Assembly: GCA_010909725.1 (NCBI GenBank)
Contig: JAACMV010000018.1
Span: 310,001-374,000 of the forward strand
Reading direction: 5' to 3'
Origin: Picochlorum sp. 'celeri'
Taxonomy: Eukaryota > Chlorophyta > Trebouxiophyceae
Length of the DNA: 64,000 nt
The translations under genes and the position numbers were made by a program. Shown here piece by piece: positions 63,606 to 64,000 of the stretch. Below the pieces are notes generated by a model that was not told where the DNA came from, did no database searches, and worked only from the letters and a program-made list of their open reading frames with translations. How positions within the stretch are numbered: position 1 is the first letter of the stretch; every line of letters begins with the position of its first letter.

Positions 63606-63852
63606 ATGTCTGTTTACTATCTCAATACTTGGGAGGCTCTTCAATCTAGCTATGCCACGCTTTCTTCTTCTTCAGTGCGAGCAGCCGTAGCGGCGTGGGC
63701 GACAACAGCAGTTTGCTTCCTCTTCTACGTTATACTGTCATCCAAACGTACCTAATAGTGTAAAATTAAAATTATGATGGACTCGTGGTGGTAATTTGAC
63801 AGATATTCTGATCGCCGACGGACATGGTTTGGCTTTGGCGGAGGCAGGATGA
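63606..63852 (+). CDS. Possible small membrane protein (weak)
   Basis: A candidate two-exon gene of about 63 residues: exon 63606-63747, a 55-nt intron (63748-63802, GTACCT...TTGACAG), exon 63803-63852. The first exon gives MSVYYLNTWEALQSSYAT and one hydrophobic helix (AVAAWATTAVCFLFYVIL). The unspliced frame stops after 49 codons. It could also be the first exon of a gene running past the right edge. No family is recognised. Confidence 0.3.
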
Positions 63853-64000
63853 AATCAGGTTGTACGTCCTATGGAAAGAGTTGTTTGATGGGACCTATAA
63901 TCTGTCTCATGACGGTGGTCGGTCTGGTCATGTTCTCGCGCATAGATGATACCAAGACGTCACTGTAAATAGGTTTATAGGAATATACAAGGTATAGAAT

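Overview
The window is nuclear DNA of a unicellular green alga. About 38 protein genes sit in 64 kb, on both strands, with short spacers and few short introns (mostly 62-110 nt, GTATGT/GTACGT/GTGCGT donors, TGCAG-type acceptors, usually near the 5' end). Green-lineage markers include a plant-type DNA ligase 6 (SNM1 nuclease fused to a ligase), phytoene desaturase, a plastid NAR1 transporter, RbcX, plastid Obg and Era, and an isoamylase resembling plant ISA2. Compactness and few introns suggest a prasinophyte-like lineage, but I cannot name the species. No tRNA, rRNA, transposon or CRISPR array was recognised.

Layout. 0.5-9.3 kb: secreted CotH-like protein, NUMOD3-repeat protein, MnmM-like methyltransferase, LIG6 (with a frame break), NDUFS8. 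9.8-18.4 kb: mTERF protein, CDT2, WDR5, tubulin cofactor D. 18.6-25.2 kb: the most unusual stretch, with an FG-repeat/ankyrin/kinase/RING protein, a His/Cys-rich repeat protein behind a heat-shock-type promoter, and a glycosyltransferase. 25.4-36.2 kb: ISA2-like isoamylase, NAR1, a four-exon coiled-coil protein, a secreted protein with near-identical FN3-like repeats. 36.2-46.4 kb: a run of overlapping palindromes, TraB protein, RING protein, TMCO1, RPS18, ZC3HC1-like protein, PDS, SGF11. 46.4-55 kb: ATG11/ATG17-like protein, proteasome RPN3 and beta-3, CGR1, YccV-domain protein, FABP-like protein, prefoldin 3. 55-64 kb: pKIWI502-like oxidoreductase, Era, Obg, PRMT5, RbcX, RPL17.

Gene order is dominated by tail-to-tail pairs with 1-55 bp between stop codons. 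Obg and Era are head-to-tail with only three bases between stop and start, so they may share one mRNA. Functions fall into plastid biogenesis (Obg, Era, RbcX, PDS, NAR1, ISA2-like), proteostasis (RPN3, beta-3, prefoldin, SGF11, ATG11) and chromatin/genome maintenance (WDR5, PRMT5, CDT2, LIG6). Apart from the two proteasome genes and Obg/Era, neighbours show no obvious shared pathway. Exon joins were worked out by hand from splice signals, reading phase and recalled family conservation; none is supported by transcripts.
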